Source of the DNA: Otis tarda
Lineage: Eukaryota > Chordata > Aves > Otidiformes > Otididae
NCBI GenBank assembly: GCA_026413225.1
Contig: CM048552.1
Span: forward strand, 206,001-270,000
Direction: 5' to 3'
DNA length: 64,000 nt
In this document: piece after piece, positions 33,501 through 44,110 of the stretch
Layout: every line of letters begins with the position of its first letter
Numbering within the stretch: the stretch's first letter is position 1
Made by a program: the position numbers and the translations under genes
Notes under the pieces: generated by a model
The model's input: the letters and a program-made list of their open reading frames with translations, nothing else
What the model was told of the DNA's origin: nothing
Database searches by the model: none

Positions 33501-36500
33501 ATAAGGTCATGTTTATGCCTGTAACTCCAACACCTTCCACAAGAGCTATTTCCATGCAGCCTTCTCCATTGACAGTCATTCTTCTTCAAGCTGTTTGCCA
33601 GAGTCAGAAATATTTTATTACGTTGACTTCTAAAAAGCAAACTGGGAGTAACTCTCCAACTACTATTCATATGGGGAAAAGGACATATGAAGGACACATT
33701 GCAGAGACCACAACTGACAGTCACAGAGTCTGAAATCTTGGAAAGTGCAATTTAGGTCCTAGGCAGCTAATACAATTTTATGGAGTTAGCTATGCTGTAA
33801 CATACGCTGTGATGGTAAAAAGAGTCCATCAAGGCTGCTTACTGGACTATGAGATTGTGGGGAATTCTGCTAAAAGAAAAATGCTGTTAAATAAAGTCTC
33901 ATCCATTATCATCCATATGGGAAAAAGTGAAAATCTTACTTGTGTGGTGGAATTTGTCTTTAGGGAAAGAAGAAAGAAGACAGACCCCTGGAGACTTGCC
34001 TTAATGATGTTGAGCAATTCATGTCGATCAATACAGCCGTTGCCATCTACATCATAGAGCTTGAAATACCACCGCAATTTCTGCTCCATCTTCCCACGGA
34101 GAACAAGGCTGAGGGCAGCCACGTATTCCATGAAGTCAATATATCCATCCTGGGGGAAAATGAAAACTAAATTGTGGCAGAAACAAACTGACGGAGTTAT
34201 GGCTCTGGAGCTGTTTTACCTTACTGCTCTTTAGATTCACAGCTAAAAGAGAAAGAAAACCAAATGGCAGAGAGACTTGAACTTAGGAAAAAGCTTTAGT
34301 ACACACACAGACACACACAAACACATGCTATTTCTCTGGCCACCTTTAAGCTCTCCTAAATATCTGGATTCCTAAAGTTGTGATCTATTACATGTCTAGG
34401 CTATTCTGTGCTTGCCACTCCTCATAGCCCATGTGAACGAACCCCTCTCTGTCCACCAGAGCTGACTGCCTATGGCCTGCTGGGAGAGAAAATTGATCCA
34501 GAGCTCTGGACGCAAGAAAAGTGGAAGGTAATTATACTTTAGGTTTTCTGTCCTACTCTGCTTTGTCTTTGTGGGAAACTGCTGCTACTGAAGTAAGCAA
34601 TAGATCTCTTCTCCATTCTCTGAAAAAAAAAAAAAAGACTGAATATCCTTTTTTAAATATGTAGAACATGATTTGACAGCTGGGAAAAAATGGTTCTCTA
34701 TTTAGGTTTTTAAACATTCAATTTCTTTAATCTACAAATAATCTCAAAAAGCTCTTGTTTCCTCTGCAAGAAAAATGACAGACAGTAAAGGTTCATAATT
34801 CTTAGATTTAACACTGTCAAAAATTTGAAGTGGTTAAAAAGAAACAACAAATTAAGTGCTTATCTCTGTCAAAGATTCTGAATAACGACTTCAACAAATT
34901 ACAGAGCAAAAAAAAAGAAACTTTCATTTATTGAGGTATTTAAACAAAGTGAGATGCCTTTCTGGAAGGGATGTAAATAAATATATGTAAAAGGTGAATG
35001 CAGGTGAGCACTACTGTTTTAAAGCAAGGATCATAACATTTTAAAATATTCATTCAGGACCATTGTAGTACTCCTCTTATGTGAGTTTTTCATAACTTCA
35101 TTGAGCAAAGTCACAGAAAACAAAAATAACCAGCTCTAAAGGTGGGAAGGCATGACTGCAGTTCATATAATAACTCTATTGAAAATTTATCCTCCTTGTC
35201 CTCAGCAGAGTTCTCAGTATCTGAAGGTCCAGAGGGCAGATGATTGCATCCATCATCAATGTCTGTATTACTACAGGGTGGCTCTTCCTCTGGGTGCTCT
35301 TGTTCCTTGCCCTTGTTTATAAAAGGAGCTTAGATTAAGTGGCTAACTAATAACAGGCTAAGATTAACTGATGTAGGTCCAATTCCACTAGTTAGAATCA
35401 TAGACTCACAGAATAGTTTGAGTTGGAAGGGACCTTTAAAGGTCATGTAGTCCAACCCCCCTGCCAGGAGCAGGGACATCTCCAACCAGATCAGGTTGCT
35501 CAGAGCCCTGTCCAACTTGGCCTTGAAGTTTCCAGGGATGGGGCATCCACCACCTCTCTGGGAAACCTGTTCCAGTGTTTCACCACCCTCATTATATATT
35601 TTTTCCTTGTATTTAGTCTGAATGTACCTCCTTCTATTTTAAAACCATTATCCGTCCTCCTTTCACAACAGGCCCTGCTAAAGAGTTTCTCCCTGTCTTT
35701 CTTGTAAGCCCCCTTTAGGGGGCTACTTGTCACATTCTTACTTCATACCCCTTGATATCACTATTACTTTATTTAGAATATAGCTCTTTATCTTTATATG
35801 ACCAAATCTGAATTTAAGAGTCTTCTGAAAACATTGTTTAGTGTATAACATGGGGCTCACAGAACTTTGGAATGTGTAACATCCTTGACTAAATTTTAAA
35901 GTCCTTAAACATCCCAAGAAATTACAGAGGTAAAGGGAAATACTTGTGCAAGAACTGTAAATGTGTTAGTTTAGTTTATAAAACTGCTTCCCATCACTAT
36001 CATAATCCTGGGAAGAGAGTTTTAGTATAAGAAAGGATATTCTTTGAGATTTGCAGTCATTTCCAGTCACTACATCCACCACAAGACCTCAGCTACCCTA
36101 ATGGAGCCTGGCTGCTCCTCTTTTACCTTTAAGAATTACCTTAGCATTCCTTAACTCCTTATGCCTTCTCACATGTTGTTCAAACCAACGTTCTTTGCTC
36201 AGTCCCTAGCCTTTCCTTCTTCAAAACTGACCCTGTGATTTCCCAGGTGTTTCACATATCTCTGTGACCAGTTCCTGCTTGACTCACAGATATTTGCTCC
36301 AGCCATTTCAGAACCTTGGAGCAGAGAGCAAAGCTGAATTTTCCCAGGCTACCACAGAACCAAATTTTTCTGTCATTGAGATTACAGGCCTGCAAGCATA
36401 GGCTTAAGTATTGGATTAAAAAACAAGCAAAAGTGACGGGCACTGCATGCTTAAAGGAATTATGGAGGCTACTGTTTCTTATCTTAGAGATAGTCTGTGG

Positions 36501-37260
36501 TCACCCGTCACGGGGAGGAGAATACTACCTGCCTCCTAGCTACTGCTACATGCTATACCCTCTGAGGAGAGCCACACAGATTGCCTGCCTATGCAGTATT
36601 AATTTCCATGCCAAATACCTGGAAATTACTTCCTCTGTGAATGTTATAATGATTTTGGTTGTGTTCGATTCCTGTAGTCTCTAGTATCTAATACAGATAT
36701 ATTTTTAATAATAAGAACGCAAGGATAAGGATAAGGATAAGAATAAGAGTAAGAATGAAATCTCCTTTCATTAGTATTTGTCTAGTCAAACAAGGCCAAG
36801 TCAGTTAATACACCATAAGGAATCCTCAAAATTCAAAGATGAACTTGCACAAGGTAGGTAGAAAATAAGGTCTTATTACCTATGGTTATGTTATCTATGT
36901 CATTATCTATGCACATTAATTTGCTTCTTGCATTTAGCTACTTTGCATTAGTGACCCTCAGCAGCTTTCCACGCTAATGTTTGTAAGAGAAACCCAAGGA
37001 CTCCTGAAGTGCAGGAGTTGGTACGCTTTTTAAGCAGTTAACTTCCTTACCAGAGAACTCACCTTGTTCATATCAAACGTGCGGAACATCTGCTCAATGT
37101 ACTCATTGGCCTCTGGATCCAGCCCTCGAAGCCCAAAGAACTGTTTAAATTCATGCTCCGTCAGCTGTCCAGAAGGACATTCTGTCATGAACTTTTTGTA
37201 CCAGTGGTGGATCTCAACAGCCTGCAGATCATCCACTGTGGAGCTGCTATTGTTCCCCAT
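30407..37260 (-). CDS. GCAP-family EF-hand calcium sensor, probably guanylyl cyclase inhibitory protein (GCIP)-like; complete, 4 exons
   Basis: Coding exons are 37260-37063, 34149-34000, 32762-32672 and 30534-30407 (198+150+91+128 nt), giving 188 residues and a TAA stop. The protein begins MGNNSS, a myristoylation-type start. Residues about 20-31 ([12 protein letters not shown]) are the degenerate EF1 of GCAPs. Canonical EF loops follow at about 63-74 ([12 protein letters not shown]), 99-110 ([12 protein letters not shown]) and 142-153 (DVNGDGELSLDE). Family knowledge: such proteins bind photoreceptor membrane guanylyl cyclases and tune cGMP synthesis with calcium. The body resembles GCAP1 (GUCA1A), but the short C-terminus ending NNRRHSV, with no acidic tail, recalls GCIP described from frog, which I prefer. 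Phases are 0, 0 and 1. Intron 2 has a GC donor. The gene is divergent from GOLGB1. Family assignment is firm; the exact paralogue is inferred from memory. Confidence 0.93.
31374..32491 (+). mobile_element. Solo LTR of about 1.1 kb (fossil) in intron 3 of the GCIP-like gene
   Basis: Ends are TGTGTTGG and TACAACA. An AATAAA near 32309 lies in the 3' part. The centre holds GC-rich degenerate units of the CCCCTGCAGCCCGTGGAGG type. A partial antisense relative lies at 62873-63614. No internal region and no clear target duplication seen. Confidence 0.7.
32672..32762 (-). CDS. GCIP-like gene, coding exon 3
   Basis: Encodes residues 117-146 plus one base: [20 protein letters not shown] and on through [10 protein letters not shown], the first half of the EF4 loop. 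The acceptor is CTTTTCTTTTAG. The donor is G|GTAAGA, in phase 1. Confidence 0.92.
34000..34149 (-). CDS. GCIP-like gene, coding exon 2 (followed by a GC donor)
   Basis: Encodes residues 67-116, completing EF2 (DGYIDFME) and carrying all of EF3 ([12 protein letters not shown]). The acceptor has a run of C before AG at 34151-34150. The exon ends AAG and the intron opens GCAAGT, a non-canonical GC donor whose other positions match consensus. No GT nearby restores the family frame. It starts and ends in phase 0. Confidence 0.93.
35395..35735 (-). mobile_element. CR1 LINE 3' end, antisense
   Basis: AGTTGGAAGGGACCTTTAAA, GTCCAACCCCCCTGCCAGGA and the reversed 3' tail are the standard CR1 3' UTR. 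It lies in intron 1 of the GCIP-like gene, in that gene's sense direction. Confidence 0.92.
36719..36758 (+). repeat. (GGATAA)n microsatellite
   Basis: Five to six hexamer units, decaying to AGAATAAGAGTAAG at the right. Confidence 0.85.
37063..37260 (-). CDS. GCIP-like gene, coding exon 1
   Basis: Encodes residues 1-66: the myristoylation start MGN, the degenerate EF1 with the CPSG turn, and the first half of the EF2 loop (DMNK). The donor AAG|GTGAGT follows at 37062 in phase 0. The ATG is the only one that gives the family's N-terminal glycine. Confidence 0.93.
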
Positions 37261-37394
37261 GCGTATGTGTGGTCAGAAGAATGATGGTACAGGAATGATC
37301 CTCTTCCTTCTGTTGCTCTCACAGCACTGCCTGTCTGCCCCTGTCCGTGTTCAACATTAGCGTCAGTTAAGTGAGGGATCTAACTTTGCACAAG

Positions 37395-37420
37395 CCAATT
37401 ATAAATGTTAATCTGCTTAG
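37395..37420 (-). promoter_or_regulatory. Possible promoter of the GCIP-like gene: TATA-like box and TAATC motif
   Basis: Read on the minus strand, a TATA-like TTTATAATT lies at about 37407-37399, roughly 140 bases before the ATG. A TAATCT motif (plus strand 37409-37414) resembles the core bound by CRX/OTX photoreceptor factors, and a CTAATCC lies farther up at about 37872. Short motifs like these occur by chance; the placement is the only support. Confidence 0.25.
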
Positions 37421-38394
37421 AGGATGATTTACAAACCTGAAAGTTTCAATGATACAAACAGTCTGCTTAGAATGGAAAGGAGGTGCAAGATAATCTAGCA
37501 AATCACTGCTATTTCAGGAGCCAAATCAGAAAGGGTGAGAAAGTTAAGCAGACACTGGCATCAGGAGCTATACTGGTTTGGTACACTACCCTATTTTTAG
37601 CCTTGATATAATTATACATGAAGATAAGAGGAAAAGGCTACAAGATGTGGGATCTGAGGTGAAGTAAAGATCTGCTCCTCTAACTGGATTTAAGAGTCTG
37701 TTTTCTGAAACAGAAATGTTGGACAACTTAGTGTATAGGACCAGAAAGTGTTAAAGAAGTAGCCCAAGATAAATGTTATGTTAGGTTATGTGGGAAAATG
37801 TTAATCTCCATACAGACAAAGGGGTACAGAGGAACAATGGCAGGAGGAATCCAAATAATCTCCTGACCTGGCTAATCCCAGAACCACCACAGAAGTGCAA
37901 TCAACCCATAAAAGGCTCATCTGCACAAACAGGAAGCAGCAAAAAGAGACAACCACAGGCTGGGGAACCCAAATAACCTAGTAAAAGAAATGAAGCCCCT
38001 GTTGTGGCTCCTTATAAGGCTGTCATAGGGAAGCCATCAGCCCCATGGGCCTGGAGGTGACACCCATCACAATGAGTCAATGGGAGAGGCTGTCGGAGTA
38101 CCTTATGGACTGAGTGGGGTTACTGCTAAGGGCTATGGAAAACATTGTGGGGTGCAAGGGAAGAGCATTTGGGGATTGCACATAATGGGATGTTTAGGGG
38201 AGGAACTAAAGGTGAGGAAAGGGATGGGCCTAGGTGGTTTGGGGATGAACGAGGATGGGAAAATGGAGGGAAAGGGGATGCAAGGGGCTGGTTGCATGTA
38301 AAATGGTTGTTGGTCAGAGGAGTGTCTAGCCATCTCCTATGCCTCACCAGCAGTGTCTTTCCTGTCATCTAACATTTCTAACTCTCTGTACTCT

Positions 38395-39370
38395 CTGGCT
38401 GTACAGCTCTGTTCTGTGTGCATGTGTGTACATGGGGATTTAAATACCCACAACTGGAGTGAGTACTATGGGTCACAGAAGCCTGCATGTATTTGTGCCA
38501 GCAACCGGAATGAGTGAGGATCTAAGTGCCAGCAACTGGTGTCAGACCATGGATCACAGGGTCCTGCATTGTCTTGGGTGCTAGCCACTGGAGTAAGTGA
38601 GACTATGTACGTCTCAGTATTTGATCACTAGTGAATATCAAGCCAGATTACCCAGCAAATAGGTCAAGTGGTTTAAGAACCAGGTGTGCGTCTGTCTCTG
38701 GTAGTAAGGTAAACGGAGAAGCTGACTATTGGAGGACCAGGGGTCCAGCCCAACTGCTGGAGAGACTGTAAGGTGTTGGGTTGAGCTAGACCCACTTGTC
38801 TGTGTGTGTTTCTTTGTGCAGGAAGCAGACAGCCGGAGAAAGCAAGGATCCTGAGAGTCTCATCACAGTTACTGGAGGGACCCACACTGTACATGTCCAT
38901 GTGTATGTTGGTGTGTGCAAAGGGATCTGCTCCAGCAACTGTAGTGGGGCTATGGGCCTTGGGGATCTGGCACGTCCAGGTGCCAGCAGCTGGGAAGACC
39001 AGGCTTCCAGAGCCAGCTACTGGGTAGACCAGGTGTCTAAGCCCAGCTACTGGAGTGATCTGTATTGTGCATATGTGTGTATTTACACTGATGTATCTTC
39101 ACCCCCCACCAGCCAGAGGGACGACAGGATGCAGCCATCGTTGCTGTTCGTGTTTGTGTGAGTATTGAGTGCTTCTATCGGTGTTGCTGGCTGGGTGCAT
39201 ATGTGGTGTATGTTTCTGTGTGTGCCTACTAAGAATGCATTCTCAGCTTTCCAATTGGGTGGACCTGGGGACATGGAGCTGTAGCAGCCTCACCTCTATC
39301 AGGCCACCAGATCTGGCAACTCCTGACAACAGCACAGATGAATCAGAGGCTATCACCATCTTTACTTAGG
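38395..39370 (+). repeat. Unnamed interspersed repeat with internal CAGCAACTGGA-type units, copy 1
   Basis: Contains repeated short phrases (CCAGCAACTGG, CCAGCTACTGG, CAGCAACTGTAG) with TGTGTGTAT-type spacers. Its right part, including TTACCTCT/TCACCTCTATCAGGC, matches the minus strand of 53930-54420. I do not recognise the family. Left of it (37261-38394) and right of it (39371-40424) I see no gene. Confidence 0.6.
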
Positions 39371-40424
39371 AATGGTTGTCATTCCAATGTTTTCTTCTCA
39401 CAAACCTGTATCTGTTAAAACACAGAAAAAGGTTATTTTTGTACCGTAATTTACAAAAACACCTCAAACCCAGAAACATTTTATAATAAAACAAGGAGGC
39501 ATTATTTTAGATCCTGAAACAATGAACAGTGCTAAACAGTCCATGTACTTATCTTTTGTGGCCAGCATCATATAGCAATGTAAGTAGCGCCACCTCAAAT
39601 TCACCTTCTCAAGAGCATATTAAATCAACAGAACAAGACTATGTATCACATTTCGGGTACTTATACTGAAGCCACAGATAAACATTATTAAGACCATTAA
39701 AAATCCCCCCTTCAAGAGGGGCTAAAACACAACACTGCTGCTCCTCTGGATATTAAAATCTGTGGTTCACTCTGATGTTTGCGGTGCGACAGGGGAGTGT
39801 CATGGCAAGTTGTCAGCATCTGAGTCCTTCACTGGGAGGAATGTGATATTCTTTTTAATGGTTTCCTCATGCTCTCTGCTCTGGGTCTGCATTTTTTTAA
39901 TGGATCATTAGTTAGTTGTTCATAGCCATGGAGTCTCCAGAAAAAAAGCCTGTGCCCCATCTCTCACCATCCCATATCTGTTCTCCTCTATGCCAAATCC
40001 TGCATCTCCACTTCTCAAGACCCCAGCTGTTTTACCAGACCTGTATTTCTCTACATCATTGTGTTAGAGTTGTAAATATCTAATTCTACCTAGAATAACT
40101 GCTTGTTAATATTACCTATATAAAACCATGGTTATACCACACAAGGATAAATAAGTAAAATAAATTAGCCATAGACACCTGATACAGCTAAATCAAGTGA
40201 AACAAAGCTGCAGGCAGGTCATGGAAAGTTCAGAACAGGCCTGGCTAACCTTAGTTCTGGAGCTTTGCAAGCTCAGTACAGCACCTATGGCAATACCCCG
40301 TGACAGGACTACATAGTCACATCAGGAGGAATATGGGTGCATTCAAATGTATATGCTGACACATGATGAAGACAGACGGAAGACAATGAAGATTCTGCCG
40401 ATTAAACTTCAGGAAGTCTTAATG

Positions 40425-41128
40425 AACATTATGAAGTTCAAAAAAGCCAAGTGCAAGGCCCAACACCTGGGCTGGGGCAATCCCCAGTACCAATACAGAC
40501 TAGGGGGTGAATGCATTGAGAGGAGGCCTGCAGAGAAGGACTAAGGGATACTGGTAAACAAAAAATTGCACAGAAGCTGGCAATGTGTGCTTGCAGCCCA
40601 GAAAGTTAATTGTATCCAGGGCTGCATCAGAAGAAATGTGGCCAGCGGACTGAGGGGGACAATTCTCACCCTCTACTCTGCTCTTGTGAGACCCTACCTG
40701 CAGCGCTGCATCCAGCTCTGGGACCCGCAGTACAAGATAGACATGGACCTGTTAGAGTGGGTCCAGAGGAAGCCACGGAAATGGTTAGAGGGCTGGGACA
40801 CCTCTCCTGTGAGGAAAGGCTGAGAGAGAAGCAGTTGTTTAGCCCAGAGAAGAGAAGACTCCAGGGAGACTCCACTGCAGCCTTTCAATATATAAAGAGG
40901 GCTTCGGAGAAAGATGGAGAGAAACTTTTTACCAAGGCCTGTAGTGACAGGATAAGGGGCAACAGTTTTAACCTGAAAGTCACTAGATGTAAACTGTACA
41001 TCTCCAGAAGTGTTCAAGGCCAGGTTGGATCAGGGCTGTGGGCAACCTGATCAAGGTGAAGATATTCCCGCCCATGGCAAGAGGGTCGGACCAGATGACC
41101 CTTAAAGACCCCTTCCAACCCAGACCCT
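40425..41128 (+). mobile_element. CR1 LINE, 3' truncated copy
   Basis: ORF2 end and 3' UTR words (GTGCAAGGCCCAACACCTGG, TGGTTAGAGGGCTGGGACAC, CTTCCAACCC). It ends directly against the GOLGB1 CpG island. Confidence 0.9.
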
Positions 41129-41129
41129 C

Positions 41130-42000
41130 CCGTGACCGCGCAGCGCTCACCGGCGCAGCCGAGCACGTCCCGGAACCGTGCAGCGCTCACCAGCGCAACC
41201 GAACCGCCTTCCCACCACAGCAAAGCGCGGGAACCCGACGCACCGCCCCACCCACTGTCTCACCACACCCCTAGACAGGTTTCAGAAAGCCTTTGCTGAT
41301 TGGTTGCTTCCTTATTATTGGGCGGGCCCGCAATCCCTACTCGGGATTGGTGATTTTGTGCCATGTTGCAGGATAACCATGGCGCCGAGGCGGCTGCCTC
41401 GCTGCAATTAGCTGATAATCACGTCTATCTTCCTGCTTCCGTAGCTGATTGGCTATCCTCCTGCGGGGAGGCGGGGTCGTGCTGGAGGCGGAAGCCGCCG
41501 TGGTGTGTTCCGGTGCTGAGGTGGCTGGAGGTGGGGTTGGTTTTACGGCGGCGGCGCCGTTGCTGGCGTTGGTGGGTGCGGGTTGTTGGCAGGTCAGTGC
41601 TTCCCCTCCGTCTCTCGGTGTTGTCTTTCCGCTGTGCGCGGTCGCCCAGCTCTCGGCAGTGGTCCCGGGCTGGGCTCCTTCCGAGGTGCAGCGCGGAGTG
41701 CGACACCGCTGCCAGTCCCACTGGGAGCGGCCCTGCCAGCCTGCAGGGCCCAGGGGACGAGGGCGGGTGCGCAGCTGCTTGAGGTGCAGGGAGGCGAGGA
41801 GCAGCGGGGCGGGCTGGGCCGGCGGCGGCGGTCCTCTCTCTCCCGGGCTCCCCCCCACGCCGATACCAACGCTGCGACCGTGCCGCCTGTCGCCGGCGGT
41901 CTGACCCAGATGTAACCGGCAGCGGAGCCCGTCCTGGGAAGGTTTCTGCCCTGTGAGGCCCGCTGGCGGCATTGCGGTCAACTGAGCTCTCGTCGGTAAG
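41130..42000 (+). promoter_or_regulatory. GOLGB1: CpG-island promoter of GOLGB1, with proposed non-coding exon 1 ending at 41592
   Basis: A sharp rise in G+C and CpG separates the CR1 copy ending near 41128 from intron 1. Four inverted CCAAT boxes (ATTGG at 41299, 41318, 41346 and 41448), a GC box directly after the second, and a YY1-like ACCATGGCG at about 41377 are typical of broad housekeeping promoters. A consensus donor CAG|GTCAGT at 41593 fits the end of a 5' UTR exon that would splice about 5.9 kb to the coding-start exon at 47468. On the minus side, GGTGAGCGCTG occurs twice (plus positions about 41141-41190), so a divergent transcript is possible. Confidence 0.65.
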
Positions 42001-42934
42001 TCTGCGGGACTGGCAATGCAACCTGTAGCTGCCTCGGCGCTGGCTTTCCCTTCCCTTGGCAGAAGGTTGTTGCTAGCTCCCGAGGCCTGGGATTGCAGGT
42101 GGCAGCAGCAGTCGAGATCTATTGCTCTTCTTTGATCCTGGTCCCTTTCAGGGCCCCTCTGCGCACTGTGAGAGGTTTGGTCCAAGGCTTGTGTACAGTA
42201 GCAATGCCTGTTTGCCTTCAAAAGAAGGGAAATGCAAAGAATTAAACTTAATTTATGTGTATTAAACTTATAAAATTAATTAGGGAAAAAACACTGTCAA
42301 ATCTTTCTTCCCTATGGCTGATACCTAGAGATAGAAATGTATAGATTTATGCACTGCTTGTTACTCATACACAAACTGTCCTGTGACTAGTAACGGACTT
42401 AAGTTGTTTGGGCCAGCAAGGGAAGTATTGGTATGGTACGCTGGTAGTCCCAGTGTTCAAAGTCTCACAAGCAAAAGTTCATTAGTCATAGAAGTCATAG
42501 AAGTGTTTAGCAAAACATTCTTTTCAGTTACAGCAAGAATGCAAACTCTAGTGGTGTACATCATGAACACAGTGCAGATCTTTTGTGTTCTACTATTAAT
42601 TACAAAAGTGGAAATCTGTATCAAAGTCAGTATGACCCTGGAAGAGCAATAGTCTTGTTTCTGAGAGTTGTACTGTTTGCTTTATTTGGGTGAGGCAGTG
42701 GAACACCGCATGACCTCTGTCCTTTTGTGTTGGTCTACTTCCATTTATGAGGAAATTGGCCAGCATTATATAATACTTTCCTGCTGTAAGCTCAAAAGTA
42801 AATATGAAGTGCACACACCAGAGTATTCCTGCCACAAGTCCTTGAGGCTTATGCATAAGACAGCTACCATCTTGTGTGTGGACTGTTGGCTTTGGGACAG
42901 TATTTAAAGCTATGTTTTGCTTGTTCTTGGATTT

Positions 42935-43246
42935 ATTCTCAGGAAGAGTTCAAAGAAGACTGAGCCAGGCTCTTTACAGTGGTGTCCACTGACAGGATGA
43001 GACACAATGAGCACAGACTGAAGCACAGGAGGTTCCCTCTGAACATCAGGAAACACTTTTACTGTGTGGGTTGCTGAGCACTGGCATAGGTTGCTCAGGG
43101 AGATTGTAGAGCCTTCATCCTTAGAAATATTCAAAAGCTGTCTGGGCACATTCCTGGGCAACTGGCTCTAGGTGAAGCTGTTTGAGCAGGGAGATTGGAC
43201 CAGATGACCTCTGGAGGTTTCTTCTAACCTTACCGATTCTGTGATA
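42935..43246 (+). mobile_element. CR1-like LINE 3' end, older subfamily
   Basis: GGTTGCTCAGGGAGATTGTA, GGACCAGATGACCTCTGGAG and GATTCTGTGATA mark a CR1 3' end distinct from the younger copies. It lies in GOLGB1 intron 1. Confidence 0.85.
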
Positions 43247-43249
43247 AGA

Positions 43250-44110
43250 TCCTCCTTGAGCCTTCTCTTTGTCCTTCACTGAATTTGCCCCAACAAGTTC
43301 CTGTCTCTCTTGTTCTGGAGAGCCCAGAACTGGACACAGTACTCCAGATGTGGCCTCACCAGTGCTGAGTAGAGAGGAAGGATCACCTTCCTCCTGGCAA
43401 CACTCCTAATGCAGCCCAGGATGCTGTTGAGCTTCCTGGCTCAACAGCATTCCTGCATTCATGGCTTATGGTCAGCTTGTTGTCCACTGTGATCCCCAGG
43501 TCCTTCTCTGCAGAGCTGCTTTCCACCTGGTCTGCCTCCAGCATGTACTGGGGCATGGGGTTATACCTCCCCAGGTGCAGGAATCTGCATTTCCCTTTGT
43601 TGAACTTCACAAGGTTCCCGTTGGTCCCTTTCCCCAGCCTGTCCAGGTCCCTCCGGGTGGCAGCACACTCGTTTATGGACTATCAGCCATGCCTTCCAGT
43701 TTTGTGTCAGCTGCACAGCTGGTGAGGGTGTGCTCTGCAGTGATATCAGCTAGCTGCCTCTGCAGCTGGAAGCAGTTCTGGAAGCATCCTGTCAGGCCCT
43801 GTGGACTTGTGTACGACCAGTTTGTGCTCCCTAGCCTGGTCCTCTTCCACATAAGATAAGTCGTCTTTGCTCCAGAGTTTCCGTCAGGTGTCGGTGGACT
43901 GGGATTCCTGAAGCATGATCTTGCCACTGAAAACAGAGAGAAAGAAGACAGTGAGTACCTCAGCCTTTTCTATGATCAGAGCCACTATCACATTTAGCAG
44001 TTGGCCTTTGTTTTCCCTGGGCTTCCTTTTGCTGTTTATATAGGTGCAGAATCACTTTTCATTCCCCTTCACAACCAGTGCCATATTTGGCTCACTTGAG
44101 AATGTAATTT
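43250..44110 (-). mobile_element. CR1 LINE ORF2 fragment, antisense
   Basis: CTGGACACAGTACTCCAGAT, GATCCCCAGGTCCTTCTCTG and AATCTGCATTTCCC are reversed CR1 ORF2/3' sequence. It abuts the preceding sense copy without a 3' tail of its own. Confidence 0.88.

Noticed and set aside
32641-37260. Assignment of the minus-strand gene to GUCA1A (GCAP1) itself
   Set aside because: EF-hand exons are close to GCAP1, but the N-terminus and the short basic C-terminus differ from the bird GCAP1 I remember. I kept the family call and left the symbol empty.
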